Of a stretch of 64,000 nt of DNA, positions 17,435-27,016 are shown one piece after another. The position numbers were made by a program, and so were the translations under genes. Source of the DNA: Pseudomonas fluorescens (lineage in GTDB: Bacteria > Pseudomonadota > Gammaproteobacteria > Pseudomonadales > Pseudomonadaceae); assembly GCF_001648775.1 (NCBI RefSeq), contig NZ_LVEJ01000036.1, forward strand, positions 91,973-155,972, given 5' to 3'. Each line of letters opens with the position of its first letter. Within the stretch, counting starts at the first letter, position 1. The notes beneath the pieces are model-generated. The model searched no databases, had not been told where the DNA came from, and saw nothing but the letters and a program-made list of their open reading frames with translations.

Positions 17435-17986
17435 TGTTTTGCTCCCTAAAACGAGGAGCTGCCGCATTCGTTACCACACGAATGGGTGGCAGCTGTACGC
17501 AGGGTGGTAAACCGGGAGAGCAAAGAAACCGGCAGACCCGAAGGTCTCCCACGTACAGCTGCCATGACAGCGAATTACAGGCGTAAAAGAACGCCTGATG
17601 TCGTGATGGAGGCACTGTTGCACTTTGCCTAACCGGGTTACCACACCCGATCGCTGAATGGGTCAGCGACGTCCGGAGAGTATCCCGCCAAAAAACAGCG
17701 CAATAGAGCGGCAGAGCGTCCAAACACGAGTTTCGGAGTTTGCCTACAAGGTCTGTGGGCGTCATCTGATATTGCGAGACCAGACGTAAACGAAACTAAA
17801 CGTTGCTGGTGGTTTTGCGGGTATTGGTTCGGCGGAAGATTTGAGTGTGGAGTTGACGATTCGATAATGCCAATCAAGCAGGTGTCCACGTTTTATGGAA
17901 TGTGGACACTTCGCGTTTTTAGCTTCCTGAAGAGTCAAGAGATTTACGAGTATCGGCACAAACCCCCTGAGTCCAGCGCAATTTCC
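17435..17986. other. Gene-free region with a structured leader candidate
   Basis: About 550 bases upstream of the DUF3077 gene. A 13-base perfect inverted repeat (TGGCAGCTGTACG at 17487-17499, complement at 17552-17564) encloses a second pair (GGGAGA 17514-17519 / TCTCCC 17545-17550). TTACCACAC occurs at 17471-17479 and again at 17639-17647. A 122-codon open frame on the minus strand spans it but is Cys/Arg-rich and lacks coding character. The rest shows nothing recognisable. Confidence 0.5.
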
Positions 17987-17987
17987 C

Positions 17988-18078
17988 TGTGGGAGCGAGC
18001 CTGCTCGCGAAGGCTTAGTGTCAGTCGGCGAATCTGTTGACTGACCCGCCGCATTCGCGAGCAGGCTCGCTCCCACAG
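17988..18078. repeat. REP pair (REPIN), AGCCTGCT variant
   Basis: Inverted REP cores with GAGCCTGCTCGC instead of GAGCTTGCTCGC in both arms, showing paired change that keeps the hairpin. Confidence 0.9.
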
Positions 18079-18102
18079 GGGATTTAAGTGGCGGCTGGAA
18101 TG

Positions 18103-18142
18103 TAAAAAGCCCCCGCAACTGCGAAGTTGCGGGGGCTTTTTA
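18103..18142 (-). terminator. Terminator after apgH
   Basis: Stem AAAAAGCCCCCGCAACT / AGTTGCGGGGGCTTTTT with A/T tails; closes the mprF-apgH operon. Confidence 0.88.
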
Positions 18143-18157
18143 TGGGCGTGGCTCAGA

Positions 18158-19453
18158 TCACTCTTCGGCGACCGAGTCCTTGCTCTGGCGCTTCTCGATC
18201 AAGTCCACCAAGCGCTTGGCCAGCGCCGGGTAGTTCTCGTCGAAGTGGTGGCCGCCGGGCAGTTTCACGGCTTCGCCCACGGCAGTCTTGTCCGTGCAGC
18301 CGCTTTCATCGGTCTCTTCCTCACCGTAGATGCACACAACCTTCGCCGCTGGCAGCTTGGCCATTTCCGGGCCGGTGGCGGCTTCTTTGCCGGCGTTACC
18401 CAGCCAGCCTTCGACTTCGATTTCGAAGCTGCCGGTGCGGGCGAAGGCGAGCAGGATGATTGCGTCTACGCGTTGCTGCTCGGTGTCCGGCAGGCGGTTG
18501 TAGATCGCAGGCAGAACGTCAGCACCGAACGAGTAACCGGTGAGGATGAAGCGCTTGGTGCCCCATTTCTGCCGGTAGTGTTGCATCAGTTCGGTCAGGT
18601 CCAGTGCGCTTTGCTCCGGGCTCTTGTGCTGCCAGTAGTAGCGCAGCGTGTCGATGCCGACCACCGGGTAGCCGATCTTGGCCATCTCGCCCGCCACGTC
18701 GCGGTCGAGGTCGCGCCAGCCGCCGTCACCGGAAAGGAACAGGGTCACGGTGTCCTTGGCCTGACCGGCCGGCACTTCAACCACCGGGATCGCCAGACCG
18801 CCGTTGGCCTTGTCGCCTCCGACGAGGATCTTGCGCAGTTCGTTGTTGAGCACTTGCGGCAGGTTGATATCGTAGTCGCTGATGCTGGTTTCGGCGTTCG
18901 GTTGATCGCGCACGAAACCTGCGCTGGCGTCGTCCGGGTTGTCGTTCCACGCCACCAGCCAGTGGCCGTGGGCGGCGGATTTCGGCAGCAGGTGGGTGCA
19001 GCCACCTTTTTCCAGAGCGAGGTCGACGGAGACGGCCTGGGCCTTGTCGTCTTTCTGTTCCGACAACCAGCGCCAGGCCAGCACAGCGCCTGGACCGATG
19101 CCGCTGACCAGAGTGGCCGGGCCATTCAGTTCACGCAGACCCGATTGCAGGGCGCGGCTTTGCAGCAGGCAGTCCTTGGGCAGAATCACCTGAACGATCT
19201 GCGCCGAAGCGCTGCGGCTCAGGGTGGTCAGTTGTTTTTCAGAAAGCTTCTGGTCGTCGTTGACCGCGACCAGCACCTGCGCCTTGGGCTTGGTGCCGGG
19301 AATGACGCGGGTCATGGCGGCGCCGTCGGCCGGGGTCAGTTGTTCGACGGTCGGTTCCGGTGCCGGGCGTTTGAGGTACCAGTAACCGCCGCCGGCAATC
19401 ACGGCCAGCACGATCAGTGCGGCCAGGATGTACTTCAGGGAGCGTTGAATCAT
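18158..19453 (-). CDS. apgH: AcvB/VirJ-family hydrolase, probable alanyl-phosphatidylglycerol hydrolase
   Basis: A 431-residue protein with an N-terminal membrane anchor or signal (about 8-26) and two VirJ/AcvB-type alpha/beta-hydrolase halves. The C-terminal half has LFLSGDGGWRDLDR (about 240-253) and the nucleophile elbow GYSFGAD (about 310), with His in GGHHFDE near 405. P. aeruginosa PA0919, next to mprF, is an alanyl-phosphatidylglycerol hydrolase, and Agrobacterium AcvB hydrolyses lysyl-phosphatidylglycerol. Here the ATG overlaps the mprF stop in TGATG, so both are one transcript with opposing activities. The name is inferred by family and synteny. Confidence 0.85.
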   Translation of the reverse strand: MIQRSLKYILAALIVLAVIAGGGYWYLKRPAPEPTVEQLTPADGAAMTRVIPGTKPKAQVLVAVNDDQKLSEKQLTTLSRSASAQIVQVILPKDCLLQSRALQSGLRELNGPATLVSGIGPGAVLAWRWLSEQKDDKAQAVSVDLALEKGGCTHLLPKSAAHGHWLVAWNDNPDDASAGFVRDQPNAETSISDYDINLPQVLNNELRKILVGGDKANGGLAIPVVEVPAGQAKDTVTLFLSGDGGWRDLDRDVAGEMAKIGYPVVGIDTLRYYWQHKSPEQSALDLTELMQHYRQKWGTKRFILTGYSFGADVLPAIYNRLPDTEQQRVDAIILLAFARTGSFEIEVEGWLGNAGKEAATGPEMAKLPAAKVVCIYGEEETDESGCTDKTAVGEAVKLPGGHHFDENYPALAKRLVDLIEKRQSKDSVAEE

Positions 19454-22092
19454 CAGCGTTTCACCAATCCAGTCAAGCCGCCCGCGATCAGGGCAGCAGT
19501 GTCGGCCAGCGCCACCAGCGGATCGAGTCCGGCGGGCACGGCCATATAACGGGGTTCCCAGTCAGGCTGGAACTTGTCTTTGAAGCGGCGCAAGCCTTGG
19601 AAGTTGTACAGCTGCTCACCACGGCGGAAAACCATCGAGCCCAGACGCTGGGTCAGCGGTGCACCACGCCGGGGTTGCAACCCCGACAACGGCACCATGC
19701 CCAGGCTGAAGCGCGCGTATCCGTGACTCTTATAATGTTGAATCAGGCCGACCATCATGAATTCCATGGTCAGCTTGGGGGCGTCCGGGTGCGCGCGCAT
19801 CAGGTCGAGACTGGCCAGATCATGGCTGTAAGTCTCGAGCAGATTGGCGAACGCCACCGGGCGGCCTTCGAAGCGAATCACCGCGATGCGGAAATGCTTC
19901 AGGTAATCGTCGCTGAAACGGCCGAGGGAGAAGCCTTTCTCACGCACGTTCTTGCCGGTCAGCCACGCATCGGAAATCACTTTCAGCTCGTCCATCGGCG
20001 CCTGCCCCGGCTCGTGAATCTCCAGCGACAAGCCGTCGCGGGTGCCACGGTTCCAGGTGTAACGCAGGTCCTTCATCTCTTTGCCCTTGGCTTCCAGGTC
20101 AAAGCGCAGCAGGTCGACCCGGGCTTCTTCGCCCAGTTTGATCGCGGTCAGGCCGATGTCCATGTAGTACGGCAGGTTTTCCGCGCGCACCTGATAGAAA
20201 ACCGGGCGGGCGTGGTGGATGTCACAAAGGTCGCGGAACTGCCAGATCATCTCGGCGCGTTGCTGGCCAGGGCCGATCGGGTCGTACAGCGCCACCAGGC
20301 TGCGGCCACGGCGCGCGTACATCAGGAACGCTTCGTCGTTCTGGTGAAACAGCAACGCCTTGTCACCGGTCAGCGCGAGGCCACCGTCGGGTTGTGACGA
20401 GGCCATCAGAATCTTCGCCGCGCGATCGAGCTCATCAGGCGTCGGCAGGTGAATGACCGGGCGTGCGGTGCGCAGCAGCCAGGTCAGCGCGATCACCAGC
20501 AGCAGGACTGCGGCGCCGAGCAGCGAGCGCAGGCCACGTGGCGCGTCAGCGTCGAGGGTGAACTGCCACCACAGTTGATGGCTATAAGGCACGTCTTGAT
20601 AGGCGAACAGCAGCAGCCACGTCGAAGCGCCCAGCACACATAGGCTGGCCACCAGGTACAGCGGCGAGAAGGGCAGTTCGGTCAGGCGACTCGGGCGATA
20701 GAACGAGCGGCGGAACACACCGAGCAATGCTGCGGTGAGTGTCATCAGTGTCGCTTCTTCCCAGTCGAAGCCTTTAAGCAGCGAGAGCAGGGCGCCGACC
20801 AGCAACAGAATGGTGGTGAGCATCCACGCGGCGGACAGGCGCCGGCGCAGGCCTTGAGCGAGCATCAGGCAGAGGACGCCGATCAGGCTGGCACCGAAGT
20901 GCGAGGCGTCGACCAGACGATGCGGAATCAGAAAACCGATGTGTTCAAGGCGCGTATCAATCTCGGGGGTAGCGCCGGAAAACAGCAGCACCACACCGGA
21001 CAGAAACACCAGCACCGCCAGAATCGGCGCGGCCAGACCGGACGCCGCGCGCATGGTCTGGGTCTGGAACAGGCGTTGACCTTCGTTGATCAGCAGGAAT
21101 ACGCAAGCGACCAGCAGTGGCAGTACCACATAGATCAGGCGATATAGCAGCAATGCAGCGGCTAGCGGTGCGGCACCGAGCTTGTCGGCGAAAGCGGCCA
21201 GCAGGATCGCTTCGAACACACCCACGCCGCCGGGTACATGGCTGAGCACGCCAGCCGCCAGTGCCAGCAGGTACACCAACAGGAAAGCACCGAAGGGCGG
21301 CGCTTCCGGCAGCAATAGGTAAAGAACGGTGGCAGCAGCAGCGACGTCGAGCGCGGTAATGATCAGTTGCAGGAACGTCAGGCGACGACCCGGCAAGCGC
21401 AGCGTGCGGCGACCCACCCTGACCAGCAGGTTGTCGCGCAACGGTTGTTCCGGCAGGCGCCGACGGTAGATGCCGATAGCCAGTACTGCGCCGAGCAACA
21501 GCACGACAGCGGCGACTGTACCGAGCAGGCCTTCGGACAAGCCCAGCGCCTGAGAGGCAGCAGGCAGGTCACTCAGCGTCGCGAGCGCTGCCAGCGGCGG
21601 CAAGGCGCAGCCCAGCGACAAACTGGCGAACAAGGTCATGTGCGCGACTTCCGACGCCCCCAGACCCAGTCGTGCATATAAACGGTAGCGCACCGAGCCG
21701 CCGGACAGCAGCGACAGACCGATCGCATTGCCAATTGCAAACGCGGTGAAGCCGCCGAGCGCCAATGTGCGCGGTGGCAAGGTTACGCCGGCATAGCGGC
21801 TGGCCGACCATTCGTAGCCGAGCAGAATAATGAAGCCGACCACGGTTGCACCGAAAGCGCCGAGCAGGGCGGGTTTCGGCACGTCGAGAATCGAGTCGTG
21901 CAATGCATCGAGATCGAGTTCGGCAAGCAGATGACGACAGGCAATCAGCGCAATGGCAAACAACAGCAGAGTGACCGCCAGCCCGATGGGTTGCCGGTAT
22001 TTGCTCAACCGATCCAGCAAGCGCAGACGCTCGGGTTTGATCGGATGTTCCGCTGTGACGGTGTCTTGTGGATCAGACGAGTTGGCGCGCAT
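19453..22092 (-). CDS. mprF: Phosphatidylglycerol aminoacyltransferase/flippase MprF
   Basis: An 879-residue integral membrane protein. Residues about 30-540 hold some fourteen membrane helices (flippase domain with the UPF0104-like core), and about 550-870 form the cytosolic DUF2156 GNAT-like synthase domain (DPIGPGQQRAEMIWQF, FSLGMVPLSGL regions). It transfers an amino acid (alanine in P. aeruginosa, PA0920) from aminoacyl-tRNA to phosphatidylglycerol and flips the product, lowering envelope negative charge. The ATG at 22092 has AGAGGTG upstream; a TTG codon before it was rejected. Substrate amino acid cannot be read directly. Confidence 0.93.
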   Translation of the reverse strand: MRANSSDPQDTVTAEHPIKPERLRLLDRLSKYRQPIGLAVTLLLFAIALIACRHLLAELDLDALHDSILDVPKPALLGAFGATVVGFIILLGYEWSASRYAGVTLPPRTLALGGFTAFAIGNAIGLSLLSGGSVRYRLYARLGLGASEVAHMTLFASLSLGCALPPLAALATLSDLPAASQALGLSEGLLGTVAAVVLLLGAVLAIGIYRRRLPEQPLRDNLLVRVGRRTLRLPGRRLTFLQLIITALDVAAAATVLYLLLPEAPPFGAFLLVYLLALAAGVLSHVPGGVGVFEAILLAAFADKLGAAPLAAALLLYRLIYVVLPLLVACVFLLINEGQRLFQTQTMRAASGLAAPILAVLVFLSGVVLLFSGATPEIDTRLEHIGFLIPHRLVDASHFGASLIGVLCLMLAQGLRRRLSAAWMLTTILLLVGALLSLLKGFDWEEATLMTLTAALLGVFRRSFYRPSRLTELPFSPLYLVASLCVLGASTWLLLFAYQDVPYSHQLWWQFTLDADAPRGLRSLLGAAVLLLVIALTWLLRTARPVIHLPTPDELDRAAKILMASSQPDGGLALTGDKALLFHQNDEAFLMYARRGRSLVALYDPIGPGQQRAEMIWQFRDLCDIHHARPVFYQVRAENLPYYMDIGLTAIKLGEEARVDLLRFDLEAKGKEMKDLRYTWNRGTRDGLSLEIHEPGQAPMDELKVISDAWLTGKNVREKGFSLGRFSDDYLKHFRIAVIRFEGRPVAFANLLETYSHDLASLDLMRAHPDAPKLTMEFMMVGLIQHYKSHGYARFSLGMVPLSGLQPRRGAPLTQRLGSMVFRRGEQLYNFQGLRRFKDKFQPDWEPRYMAVPAGLDPLVALADTAALIAGGLTGLVKR

Positions 22093-22333
22093 CAATCACC
22101 TCTTGGATTGTGCGCGACAGGATGGAGGTATCCAGCCAAGTTACCAATCCCTGTAGAAAAAAATAATCACAAAATACTACGCCTCTCGCCGGGTATCGGC
22201 GAGGGCAGTTCCTGGATTGCAGATGCCTTGCCTGCGACTCAAGCATAGTCGCAAGTCAGGACTTCTGAAGATCCCAAGCGGTTCACTGCACAGTGACAGA
22301 TCATTGTTGCGAAAGGACTTTTTCAACAGATAC

Positions 22334-22365
22334 AAAAAAGGCCACTCTTTCGAGTAGCCTTTTTT
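22334..22365 (-). terminator. Terminator of the first initiator tRNA gene
   Basis: Stem AAAAGGCTACTC / GAGTGGCCTTTTTT with loop GAAA on the minus strand, six bases past the CCA end. Confidence 0.88.
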
Positions 22366-22371
22366 GATGTT

Positions 22372-22448
<77 letters not shown>

Positions 22449-22632
22449 TCTGTGTGGCGGCATTCTACAGGCGAACGGCGAGGTGTCAACCGCTAATCCC
22501 GTAAAGGGTCAAATAAGTGTGATATCGCGTCAAACGGTCGCAGGTGGCGCGTTAAGTTTCGGAAATGCAAAGAGTTCCTGTTTGGCGATCGCTTCTCTAT
22601 AAGAGGAAGAAAACCACAAAACAGACGCGCAC

Positions 22633-22664
22633 AAAAAAGGCCACTCTTTCGAGTAGCCTTTTTT
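22633..22664 (-). terminator. Terminator of the second initiator tRNA gene
   Basis: Same sequence as the terminator at 22334-22365, directly behind the second tRNA copy. Confidence 0.88.
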
Positions 22665-22670
22665 GATGTT

Positions 22671-22747
<77 letters not shown>

Positions 22748-22962
22748 TCTGTGTGTCGGCATTCTACAGAGGAACGCTGGGGTGTCAACCCGCAATCTGG
22801 ATAAAATCTGTTGAGGTTCAATCGGTTAGCGCTTTTTCTAGGGTGTTTTTCATGCTGCAGGGCAGGCGGGGCAAGGCTTTCAGCTCTATTGGGAGCCTCT
22901 CGTCGATTGAAAAAATAAATTCAAAGGAGATTTCCTACCGCTTGCAAAGAACATTCATACCA

Positions 22963-22978
22963 CTGGTGCTATATACAG
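22963..22978 (+). promoter_or_regulatory. LexA (SOS) box of dinB
   Basis: CTGGTGCTATATACAG, CTG-N10-CAG, 49 bases before the dinB start. Confidence 0.87.
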
Positions 22979-23027
22979 TTGTCAGTGAGATACTGACGAT
23001 CCGGCTTGCCACGTTTCCTTTTCTGAC

Positions 23028-24089
23028 ATGACTCAGCGAAAAATCATCCACATTGACTGCGACTGTTTTTACGCCGCCATCGAGATGCGCGATGACCCGC
23101 GTCTGGCCGGCAAACCGTTGGCGGTGGGTGGTTCGGCGGACCGGCGTGGGGTGATTGCTACCTGCAATTACGAAGCGCGGGCCTACGGCGTGCGTTCGGC
23201 GATGGCCTCGGGGCATGCCTTGAAGCTGTGCCCGGACCTGACCATCGTCAAGCCGCGCATGGACGCCTATCGCGAAGCTTCGAAAGAGATTCACACGATC
23301 TTTGCCGATTACACCGACCTCATTGAGCCGCTTTCGCTGGATGAAGCCTATCTGGACGTTTCGGACAGCGCGCATTTCGGCGGCAGCGCCACGCGCATTG
23401 CCCAGGACATTCGCCGCCGGGTCTCCAATCAATTGCACATCACTGTGTCTGCGGGCGTAGCGCCGAACAAGTTTCTGGCCAAGATCGCCAGCGACTGGAA
23501 AAAACCCAATGGCTTGTTCGTGATTACGCCGGATCAGGTCGAAGACTTTGTCAGCGGTTTGCCGGTGAGCAAATTACACGGTGTCGGCAAGGTCACCGCC
23601 GATAAGCTCGGCAAGCTTGGCATCGTTGACTGCTCGCAATTGCGCGAGTGGGACAAACTGGCGCTGGTGCGCGAATTCGGCAGTTTTGGCGAGCGACTGT
23701 GGAGCCTGGCCCGTGGGATCGATGATCGGTTGGTGCACAACGACAGTCGACGTCAGTCGATCAGCGTGGAAAATACCTACGACGTTGATCTGCCGGACCT
23801 GCGCAGTTGCCTGGACAAGTTGCCCGAACTGCTGGAAACCCTGAAAACCCGCATGGCACGGATCGACAGCAGCTATCGACCGGGCAAGCCGTTCGTCAAA
23901 GTGAAGTTTCATGACTTTACCCAGACGACGCTGGAGCAGGCCGGGGCAGGGCGGGATTTGGGCAGTTATCAGTTAATGCTGACGCAGGCGTTCAATCGCG
24001 GCGGCAAACCGGTGCGGTTGTTGGGGGTTGGGGTGCGGCTTGAGGATTTGCGCGGCGGGTTTGAGCAGATGGAGTTGTTTGAGCGGTAA
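23028..24089 (+). CDS. dinB: DNA polymerase IV DinB
   Basis: A 353-residue Y-family translesion polymerase. Catalytic acidic residues are in HIDCDCFYAAIE (about 6-17) and in SLDEAYLDVS (about 103-112); the helix-hairpin-helix follows (SKLHGVGKVTADKLGKLG), then the little-finger domain, ending in the beta-clamp-binding motif QMELFER. A LexA box lies upstream, so it belongs to the SOS regulon. Confidence 0.97.
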   Translation: MTQRKIIHIDCDCFYAAIEMRDDPRLAGKPLAVGGSADRRGVIATCNYEARAYGVRSAMASGHALKLCPDLTIVKPRMDAYREASKEIHTIFADYTDLIEPLSLDEAYLDVSDSAHFGGSATRIAQDIRRRVSNQLHITVSAGVAPNKFLAKIASDWKKPNGLFVITPDQVEDFVSGLPVSKLHGVGKVTADKLGKLGIVDCSQLREWDKLALVREFGSFGERLWSLARGIDDRLVHNDSRRQSISVENTYDVDLPDLRSCLDKLPELLETLKTRMARIDSSYRPGKPFVKVKFHDFTQTTLEQAGAGRDLGSYQLMLTQAFNRGGKPVRLLGVGVRLEDLRGGFEQMELFER

Positions 24090-24113
24090 TTGCGAGGGTG
24101 ATGCTTAGAGTGT

Positions 24114-24189
24114 CTTCGCGAGCAAGCTCGCTCCCACATTGGATTTGTGAACGACACAGATCCAATGTGGGAGCGAGCCTGCTCGCGAA
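24114..24189. repeat. REP pair (REPIN)
   Basis: Inverted REP cores, one arm GAGCAAGCTC, the other GAGCCTGCTC, between dinB and the lipoprotein gene; ends 12 bases from the latter's stop. Confidence 0.88.
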
Positions 24190-24200
24190 GCTTTTAGCTT

Positions 24201-25154
24201 TTAGTTTGGTCCTGGATCCGCAACCAGACGCCCGGCATCCTTGGTCAGCGACTTGAGAAACTCAGTCTGCAACTCAGGATCGTTGCGCGTCAGTTCGATC
24301 AGGCTTTGTTCCAGTTCGCTGGCTTCTTCTTCCAGACCCAATTCCGAAAGACGTTTGACCCGGTGCACCCACTGGCTCACTTCGTCGTCTTCCAGATCGT
24401 CGTAAATCAGCCCGTGCGCTTCCAGCAACTTGCCACGCAGATGACTGCTGATCATCAGCGATGAGTCAGAGTGCACGTCATCCTTGGCGTCTTCGACGCT
24501 GATCTGCAATTTGCCGACATGATTGAGGTCATTTTCGGCAAACGGACTGTCGAGCAGGTTCAGGCGCAATACACCGTTGCGATCGGTGGTCATGTCAAAG
24601 GTCTGTTTACCAGCCTTGACCTGCACCGGCCGCTCGCTCCACGGCAGGCTCGAATACTCCGTGCGCTTGTCGCGCTGGACTTCATCGATACCGGCGAGAT
24701 TCTGTTGCGCACGACCGTTGGACTGCACGTTCATGAACGGGTTGAGCCCGGCAAAACCGTAGCTCAGCCAGTCCTTGGTCACACTGTCGGGCAGGTTGCC
24801 GAGGGCAAATACGTTGACCACGTTGGCGCCGACGCCACCGACCACGGCCACCGCGCCCAGCGGGATCTCGTAGATCTCCCGCCAGGGCTGGTAGGGCGTG
24901 TAACGGTCGTAACGACGGGTGACCTCGAACTCGGTGACTTCGAAAGTCTTCTGCTCGTTGATCTTCACGCGTCGCTGCGGCAGCTCAAGCGCCTTAGGCT
25001 CACCGACATCGATCTGCAGGCTATGGTCGAGCAACTTTCGCTCGACCCGCTCTTCGTGCTCGCTGCGTTGTGACATGTGATTGGCACAGCCGCTGACCAG
25101 CAGGGCACCGCACAGGGCGGTGCCACCGAGGCCTAAGGTGTTTCGCTTGAACAT
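24201..25154 (-). CDS. Conserved lipoprotein of unknown function
   Basis: A 317-residue protein with a lipoprotein signal (lipobox VSGC, Cys at about 23) and a mature part of mixed composition. A glycine-rich hydrophobic stretch (GAVAVVGGVGANVVNVFALGNL, about 99-120) may dip into the membrane; the C-terminal third is acidic and helical (LSELGLEEEASELEQSLIEL). It is 17 bases downstream of proS on the same strand and is probably cotranscribed. Not recognised beyond this. Confidence 0.75.
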   Translation of the reverse strand: MFKRNTLGLGGTALCGALLVSGCANHMSQRSEHEERVERKLLDHSLQIDVGEPKALELPQRRVKINEQKTFEVTEFEVTRRYDRYTPYQPWREIYEIPLGAVAVVGGVGANVVNVFALGNLPDSVTKDWLSYGFAGLNPFMNVQSNGRAQQNLAGIDEVQRDKRTEYSSLPWSERPVQVKAGKQTFDMTTDRNGVLRLNLLDSPFAENDLNHVGKLQISVEDAKDDVHSDSSLMISSHLRGKLLEAHGLIYDDLEDDEVSQWVHRVKRLSELGLEEEASELEQSLIELTRNDPELQTEFLKSLTKDAGRLVADPGPN

Positions 25155-25171
25155 GACGTCTCTATCTGGAA

Positions 25172-26887
25172 TCAGCGGCGGATACGGGCCTGAAGGAAGG
25201 ACACCACATCGGCGACCGGCAGCGCTTGCGCTTCCGGCTCGGTACGGCTCTTGTATTCCAGGTTGCCTTCGGCGAGGCCGCGGTCGCTGACCACGATCCG
25301 GTGAGGAATGCCGATCAGCTCCATGTCCGCGAACTTGATGCCCGGGCTGGTTTTCTTGTCGCGATCATCCAGCAGCACTTCGAAGCCGGCGGCCGTCAGT
25401 TCGGCGTACAGCTTGTCGGTGGCTTCGCGCACCTGCTCGGTTTCATAACGCAGCGGTACCAGAGCGATCTGGAACGGCGCCAGAGTGTCGCTCCAGATGA
25501 TGCCGTTGGCGTCGTTGTTCTGCTCGATGGCCGCAGCCACCACGCGGGATACGCCGATGCCGTAGCAACCCATTTCCAGGGTCACCGGCTTGCCGTTCTC
25601 GCCCAGCACTTCGCACTTCATCGCCTTGCTGTACTTGTTGCCCAGCTGGAAGATGTGCCCGACTTCGATGCCGCGCTTGATTTCCAGGGTGCCTTTGCCG
25701 TCCGGGCTTGGATCACCGGCGACGACGTTACGCAGGTCAGCGACGGTTGGAAGCGGCAGATCACGCTCCCAGTTCACGCCGAAGTAGTGCTTGTCGTCGA
25801 TGTTCGCGCCGATACCGAAGTCGCTCATCAGCTCCACCGAACGGTCGATGATGATTGGCAGCGGCAGGTTCAGCGGGCCGAGCGAGCCTGCGCCAGCGCC
25901 GATGGCGTCACGCAGTTCGGCATCGGTGGCCATGACCAGCGGGCTGGCCACGCCAGGTTGCTGGGCAGCCTTGATTTCGTTGAGTTCGTGGTCGCCACGG
26001 ATGACCAGCGCGATCAGCTTGCCTTCTTCTTCGGCGCGCACGATCAGGGTCTTGATGGTCTTTTCAATCGGCAGATTGAATTTTTCCACCAGCGCCGCGA
26101 TGGTTTTGGTGTCTGGCGTGTCGACCAGGCGCAGCTCTTCAGTCGCAGCAGCGCGCGAGGTTTCGCGTGGCACCGCTTCGGCTTTTTCGATGTTCGCCGC
26201 GTAGTCGGAACCGTTGCTGAAGACGATGTCGTCTTCGCCGGACTCGGCCAGTACGTGGAACTCGTGCGAACCAGCGCCACCGATCGAACCGTTGTCGGCT
26301 TCCACTGGACGGAATTTCAGACCCAGACGCGTGAAGATGTTGCAGTAGGCTTCATGCATGCGGTCATAGGTGATCTGCAGCGACGCCTGATCCGCGTGGA
26401 AGGAGTACGAGTCCTTCATGATGAATTCGCGGCCACGCATCAAACCGAAGCGTGGACGGATTTCGTCACGGAATTTGGTCTGGATCTGGTACAGGTTGAT
26501 TGGCAGCTGTTTGTAGCTGCTCAATTCATTGCGCATCAGATCGGTGATCACTTCTTCGTGGGTCGGGCCCGCGCAGAAATCGCGACCGTGGCGGTCTTTG
26601 ATGCGCAACAGCTCAGGGCCGTATTCTTCCCAGCGCCCCGATTCCTGCCACAGCTCGGCCGGTTGGGTGCTCGGCATCAACACTTCCAGAGAACCGGCAG
26701 CGTTCATTTCTTCACGAACGATGGCTTCTACCTTGCGCATTACCCGCAGGCCCATCGGCAGCCAGGTGTACAGGCCCGAGGCGAGTTTGCGGATCATGCC
26801 GGCGCGCAGCATCAGCTGGTGGCTGATGACGACCGCATCGGAAGGCGTTTCTTTCTGTGTAGCGAGCAAAAATTGACTGGTGCGCAT
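25172..26887 (-). CDS. proS: Prolyl-tRNA synthetase ProS
   Basis: A 571-residue bacterial-type ProRS: class II catalytic core (motif 2 region RFGLMRGREFIMKDSYSFH), inserted YbaK-like editing domain (about 225-390) that clears mischarged Ala-tRNAPro, and C-terminal anticodon-binding domain (about 475-570, DRDKKTSPGIKFADMELIGIP read in parts). ATG chosen at MRTSQFLL; longer upstream frame lacks conservation-like character. The lipoprotein gene follows. Confidence 0.98.
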   Translation of the reverse strand: MRTSQFLLATQKETPSDAVVISHQLMLRAGMIRKLASGLYTWLPMGLRVMRKVEAIVREEMNAAGSLEVLMPSTQPAELWQESGRWEEYGPELLRIKDRHGRDFCAGPTHEEVITDLMRNELSSYKQLPINLYQIQTKFRDEIRPRFGLMRGREFIMKDSYSFHADQASLQITYDRMHEAYCNIFTRLGLKFRPVEADNGSIGGAGSHEFHVLAESGEDDIVFSNGSDYAANIEKAEAVPRETSRAAATEELRLVDTPDTKTIAALVEKFNLPIEKTIKTLIVRAEEEGKLIALVIRGDHELNEIKAAQQPGVASPLVMATDAELRDAIGAGAGSLGPLNLPLPIIIDRSVELMSDFGIGANIDDKHYFGVNWERDLPLPTVADLRNVVAGDPSPDGKGTLEIKRGIEVGHIFQLGNKYSKAMKCEVLGENGKPVTLEMGCYGIGVSRVVAAAIEQNNDANGIIWSDTLAPFQIALVPLRYETEQVREATDKLYAELTAAGFEVLLDDRDKKTSPGIKFADMELIGIPHRIVVSDRGLAEGNLEYKSRTEPEAQALPVADVVSFLQARIRR

Positions 26888-27016
26888 GGTTGGCCGTTGT
26901 CGGTTGCTATGACTGGAAATGACGGAGCAGTGTACCGGCGAGTTTTGCTGACGTACAGGCGTGCGGCCGGTGGTGAGGTCCAACGGCAGGATTCCTCCTG
27001 CCGTTGGTGAAACGTC

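Noticed and set aside
17397..17765. 122-codon minus-strand frame across the DUF3077 leader
   Set aside because: Cys/Arg/Ser-rich, covers the inverted repeats and the real start of the DUF3077 gene, no Shine-Dalgarno.
25226..27010. 594-codon open frame opposite proS
   Set aside because: Complete overlap with the clearly conserved proS gene, low-complexity His/Gln/Arg composition.
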